Shown: in pieces, positions 6,501 to 7,679 of the stretch
How the letters are laid out: each line of letters starts with the position of its first letter
Numbering within the stretch: the first letter of the stretch is position 1
NCBI GenBank assembly: GCA_964388055.1
Contig: CAYLXU010000041.1
Span: 1 to 7,679 of the forward strand
Source of the DNA: CAYLXU01 sp964388055
Lineage (GTDB): Bacteria; Patescibacteriota; Minisyncoccia; UBA6257; JACRHW01
Direction: 5' to 3'
Length of the DNA: 7,679 nt
Program-made: the position numbers and the translations under genes
Notes under the pieces: generated by a model
Told to the model about the DNA's origin: nothing
What the model saw: only the letters and a program-made list of their open reading frames with translations
The model's database searches: none

Positions 6501-6946
6501 TGTGAAAGAGTACCGAAATACCCTGCTGCAGGAGAAACACTGTTTGCTGCCTGCCACTTTGCTACCGCTGCTTTGGTAAGTGACCCGAAGTACATTGATT
6601 CGTTCCCGGGAGATCCTGCACCACTCGCGGCAACCTGATAACCTGCGCCATTAAGGTATCCTTGCAAGCACTTTACATCATCACCTGTTGAGCCAACAGT
6701 AAGCGCACGAGTAAACGTGCATGCCGTAGCTGCAGCAGGAGTTCCCCCTTGCGCTGACAACTGTGCTTGAAGCGCAGTGATCTGAGACAAGAGAGCGGTG
6801 ATCTGGGCTTGGAGTTCCTCAACAGTTGCTGCCTTTGCCGCAAGCGGCAAAGCCATCGCTGCGCCAGAAAGCCAAATGGCTGTGGTAAGCGACAAGCTTA
6901 CTGCCACGACTTTTGTCGCAACTTTTTTGAATTTGGAATTACCCAT
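3551..6946 (-). CDS. Large secreted S-layer-like surface protein with peptidoglycan-binding domain and tandem beta-sandwich repeats
   Basis: This 1131-residue protein begins with a lysine-rich n-region, a hydrophobic stretch and a signal peptidase site around AKA-A (residues 37-40). Residues 41-66 form a short coiled coil (VEELQAQI, then leucine/isoleucine heptads). Residues 76-155 match a PG_binding_1 domain (LTVGSTGDDVKCLQGYL; YFGSLTKAAVAKWQ; GYFGTLSQAKYKAL). A TPTPTPTPVP linker (162-171) leads to about six beta-rich repeats of roughly 110-160 residues, starting near residues 198, 331, 485, 643, 802 and 967. The last 38 residues hold a distinct motif (SDFVWSDRSVTNHS, DW, NG, VK, LP). The whole is rich in Thr, Ala, Ser, Val and Asn and has only two cysteines (76 and 93). 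It probably binds the cell wall and builds the outer surface; the S-layer role is inferred. The ATG at 6946 is the only suitable start: an in-frame TAA lies about 36 bases upstream. The strong terminator suggests high expression. Confidence 0.9.
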   Translation of the reverse strand: MGNSKFKKVATKVVAVSLSLTTAIWLSGAAMALPLAAKAATVEELQAQITALLSQITALQAQLSAQGGTPAAATACTFTRALTVGSTGDDVKCLQGYLNGAGYQVAASGAGSPGNESMYFGSLTKAAVAKWQAANSVSPAAGYFGTLSQAKYKALAGSGGTTPTPTPTPVPSTGLVAALASSNPAASTLPRGAASVTYLAFTVSGNGTLDTVTFKRTGLGATADFVSGGLYLYDGNTKLTTGRSLNSTSHEVTFTSLGLAVSGTKTLSLVADMAAGATVGNRNAFELVSSSPSLGSVKGNEMTISGATAGTITVESGAAPANPRAGQTGALLGEFRLTAGSAEDVTVSRLALTQGGTISNANLSNFVLKQGGNVIAKASAVSGRDLIVFAFDAPFALEKGQNRTFEVWGDIAAGARSNDTIILYVQNTSDVYAVGKLYGYGVTVTNTAIDTTGEADTLTLQAGQVTINFNGPAAGDLAARATDATVYKFSLSAQNNVEVRNLRFSVTTTNLGAGEGFNDMKVWDADTNTVLSSSVDITTTTASQVYTDVINLTAGKTRNFKVTVDADSDNDAGDTITVNLLAFQANDLRNLDSNTYLTPGTDVVPNSTVAGNLMTVQTTSIEPSLSGTPTSRTVVAGSNDVDLVGVNMRAVTGNVRVNSLVVTATPTTGSHAQLQAELQNVAVYVGGTRISDVKSFTGSGASSITFSNLPRTINAGTQELWVVRAAQLATNATNTNAYRVGINDTATDITATDVDGNTVSAASLNLYTTAPVVTVGTATLTVSTVTNSDSEAGLVEANGERLLGVFDFYAANANVDVKKIKIGVSDDGTANASANLAQEVGMLKLYDGAKLIATGSIDGSGSDAGRVKFDAGTATGAKLFSVDANTTKQLTVKAALSDMNTTTGAAVTNITAYIHNANFEATAGTQTLTTLTSAPVNGNIKRAYKTVPTVTLAGATSGTIGTGDQRVIGFTVTAGANEDVEWSQIKLTSTLLNATLTADSATAVDNAINLRSAGSSVTLHASSTVAATGGTVIVRVATPERIAKGTSKTYDLYLNIASLNTTNTLASVSTSILSDGTTTIAPAALATQVVNADSDFVWSDRSVTNHSTTTADWHNGAYVKSLPSLTSSIHN
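6441..6464. repeat. 12-bp tandem duplication encoding the TPTP linker
   Basis: GGAGTTGGTGTT occurs twice in a row (6441-6452 and 6453-6464). On the minus strand it encodes the Thr-Pro repeats of the linker between the peptidoglycan-binding domain and the beta-repeat region. Each unit adds four residues in frame, so copy number could vary between strains by slippage without breaking the gene. Confidence 0.85.
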
Positions 6947-7045
6947 GTTATTTGATTTTTGTTTTTTTACGCGACCACCTTACGGTTCGACCCCGCAAAA
7001 ATGAATCGCTTACATTAACAATGGTTTTTGTGTACTTTTCTGGAA

Positions 7046-7107
7046 GAGCCAAAAGCTTGATCCTTCGCTTTCGATACGCTATGGATCATCGACCTTGAAT
7101 ATGGCTC
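7046..7107 (-). promoter_or_regulatory. Nested inverted repeat in the predicted surface-protein mRNA leader
   Basis: GAGCCA (7046-7051) pairs with TGGCTC (7102-7107), AAG (7053-7055) can pair with CTT (7094-7096), and TGATCC (7058-7063) pairs with GGATCA (7083-7088). Together they form a stacked, interrupted stem about 60 bases long. It starts about 100 bases upstream of the ATG. If the extended -10 at 7116-7108 is used, transcription would start near 7101, so the inner two stems would be in the mRNA leader while the outer stem would be partly at or before the start point. No T-run follows, so it is not a terminator. Confidence 0.55.
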
Positions 7108-7137
7108 ATAATATCAAGTGAATAATGAATGAATAAA
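7108..7137 (-). promoter_or_regulatory. Candidate proximal promoter (extended -10) for the surface-protein gene
   Basis: On the minus strand TGA-TATTAT (7116-7108) is an extended -10 element with five of six matches in the hexamer. The -35 position, 18 bases upstream, has only TTTATT (7137-7132), which is weak but acceptable for extended -10 promoters. The predicted start near 7101 gives a leader of about 155 bases. Confidence 0.4.
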
Positions 7138-7205
7138 ACACGTTTTAATTGTCCCTCAACCATTATTTAGTTTTCAAATATCTTTCAAACAAGAACTTTT
7201 TATCC

Positions 7206-7265
7206 TTTCTTCTCACATCTATTATTTTATCACTATGTAGATAAAAAAACAGATGTGAAAAGAAA
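7206..7265. repeat. Long imperfect hairpin (26 positions, 23 paired, 8-base loop)
   Basis: Bases 7206-7231 pair with 7240-7265 at 23 of 26 positions; the mismatches are 7212/7259, 7221/7250 and 7224/7247. The loop is ACTATGTA (7232-7239). The perfect core pieces are TCACATCT/AGATGTGA and TTTTATC/GATAAAA. It lies upstream of the proximal promoter candidate and downstream of the distal one. The stem is AT-rich, and neither strand has a proper T-run after it, so it is not a standard terminator. Confidence 0.85.
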
Positions 7266-7294
7266 ATGCCTCCGAAAAGCCCCTCTTGCAGAAG

Positions 7295-7314
7295 GGAAAA
7301 TATCAGTATTTTCC
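7295..7314. repeat. 8-bp perfect hairpin with TCAG loop
   Basis: GGAAAATA (7295-7302) pairs with TATTTTCC (7307-7314) around a four-base loop TCAG. It lies about 170 bases after the stop of the HTH gene on the minus strand. No T-run follows directly, so the role is unclear. Confidence 0.6.
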
Positions 7315-7335
7315 ACTATTCGGACAGACTAGGTT

Positions 7336-7364
7336 ATTATAATTCATTTTACGAAAAAAAGCAA
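7336..7364 (-). promoter_or_regulatory. Candidate distal minus-strand promoter
   Basis: A perfect TATAAT (7341-7336) is preceded after exactly 17 bases by TTGCTT (7364-7359), which matches the first three positions of the -35 consensus. Transcription would start near 7329 and run toward the surface-protein gene, placing the long 7206-7265 hairpin in the transcript. In AT-rich DNA such matches also occur by chance. Confidence 0.35.
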
Positions 7365-7484
7365 CCTCTTTGCAAGCCATTATGTTGTGGAAAACTCATA
7401 CGATTTACACAACAAAAAAATGAACAACTTCTTCTAATTACAACGAAAAAAGAGAAGTTACGTTACACAATTTTGTACTTGATG

Positions 7485-7679
7485 TTATTCCAAACTAGGC
7501 TGATACCTACTCCCCCTTCCCCCGTTTCCTATCCGCACAATATGGCCCCTTTCGCAAAGCAACTTTAAATCATTTCGAATAGTTTTCTCATTAAAGTTAG
7601 GAAAATGCACAAGGACATCCATAAGTCGGACATTCTCCCTCTGGCGCACGAGTTCCAAAAGTGAATGTTGCCTCGGCGT
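7485..7679 (-). CDS. C-terminal end of a winged helix-turn-helix (DeoR-like) protein, cut by the window edge
   Basis: On the minus strand an open frame enters at the window edge and runs 64 codons to a TAA at 7487-7485. It lacks its own start in the window; an internal ATG (7622-7620) would split the domain. The residues read TPRQHSLLELVRQRENV, then RLMDVLVHFPNFNEKTIRNDLK and LLCERGHIVRIGNGGRGSRY. This is the layout of DeoR-type winged HTH domains: a 'RQ..LLELV' first helix, a recognition helix with KTIRNDLKLL, and a beta wing ending in an arginine/glycine-rich turn before a tyrosine. The domain sits at the very C-terminus, whereas classical DeoR regulators carry it N-terminally, so the full protein may be a larger fusion with an unknown N-terminal part. 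It is on the same strand as the surface-protein gene, 538 bases upstream. It could be a transcription regulator, but its targets are unknown. Confidence 0.8.
   Translation of the reverse strand, partial: TPRQHSLLELVRQRENVRLMDVLVHFPNFNEKTIRNDLKLLCERGHIVRIGNGGRGSRYQPSLE

Larger units (their letters stand above)
6947..7484. other. 538-base gene-free region upstream of the surface-protein gene
   Basis: No convincing gene is present between the surface-protein start and the stop of the HTH gene. On the transcribed minus strand it holds, in order, the 3' flank of the HTH gene, a candidate distal promoter (7364-7336), an 8-bp hairpin (7295-7314), a long 26-position hairpin (7206-7265), a candidate proximal extended -10 promoter (7116-7108), a nested inverted repeat (7046-7107) and a small stem with a GUAA loop (6972-6989). 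The last 30 bases before the ATG are almost only A, C and T without a Shine-Dalgarno motif; an AAGGTGG at 6981-6975 is too far from the ATG to serve it. The HTH gene has no strong terminator: only a 7-bp stem (7426-7432 with 7453-7459) before a T-run is seen. Confidence 0.75.

Noticed and set aside
6981..6997. tRNA-like T-arm (TTCGA loop with four of five stem pairs)
   Set aside because: The 5' side has no D-arm or anticodon arm and the acceptor stem does not pair, so the match is a chance TTCGA loop.
7361..7373. GCAA/TTGC stem followed by seven T on the minus strand as terminator of the HTH gene
   Set aside because: The stem has only four pairs, too weak for an intrinsic terminator, and the site is more than 110 bases after the stop codon.
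7266..7568. Plus-strand open frame of 100 codons in the gene-free region
   Set aside because: It has no recognisable domain, a composition typical of translated AT-rich noncoding DNA (many Lys, Tyr, Pro, Cys), overlaps the 7295-7314 hairpin and runs antisense into the HTH gene, which has clear family motifs.

Overview
The window looks like a fragment of a Candidate Phyla Radiation (Patescibacteria, probably Parcubacteria-like) genome. The assignment is inferred from gene content and was not tested by search. The main reasons are a very large secreted threonine/alanine-rich protein that starts with a signal peptide, a short 'VEELQAQI' coiled coil and a peptidoglycan-binding domain; the AT-rich compact intergenic DNA; the lack of Shine-Dalgarno sequences; and the company of an O-antigen-ligase-like membrane protein. 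Every gene I can support lies on the minus strand, so the biological reading order is from high to low coordinates.

Region by region, in transcription order. (1) 7679-7485: the last 64 codons of a protein ending in a DeoR-like winged helix-turn-helix domain; its N-terminus is outside the window. (2) 7484-6947: a 538-base gap without a convincing gene. It holds a long imperfect hairpin (7206-7265), an 8-bp hairpin (7295-7314), two candidate minus-strand promoters and a nested inverted repeat (7046-7107) that would lie in the leader of the next gene. (3) 6946-3551: a 1131-residue surface or S-layer-like protein with about six beta-sandwich repeats and a distinctive C-terminal motif, closed by a strong terminator at 3490-3518. 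(4) 3449-1296: a polytopic Wzy/WaaL-type ligase fused to a C-terminal TPR-like region, with a promoter squeezed into the terminator's downstream flank. (5) 1109-1: a thiol-redox cluster with a membrane-anchored DsbA-like protein, a small NrdH/YruB-type glutaredoxin and the first 39 codons of a thioredoxin reductase. The last two are separated by a short A/T-rich tandem repeat with an inverted partner.

Taken together the window reads as a cell-envelope neighbourhood. It encodes a probably abundant exported protein, an enzyme type that in other bacteria transfers lipid-linked glycans (to LPS or to protein), and an extracytoplasmic thiol oxidoreductase. The surface protein has exactly two cysteines, both in its peptidoglycan-binding domain, and these are plausible DsbA clients. 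The glutaredoxin and TrxB probably form a cytoplasmic disulfide-reducing pair. These functional links are inferences from domains and proximity. The most novel-looking items are the C-terminal motif of the surface protein, the unexplained long hairpin and nested leader structure upstream of it, and the repeat array that directly abuts the trxB start codon.
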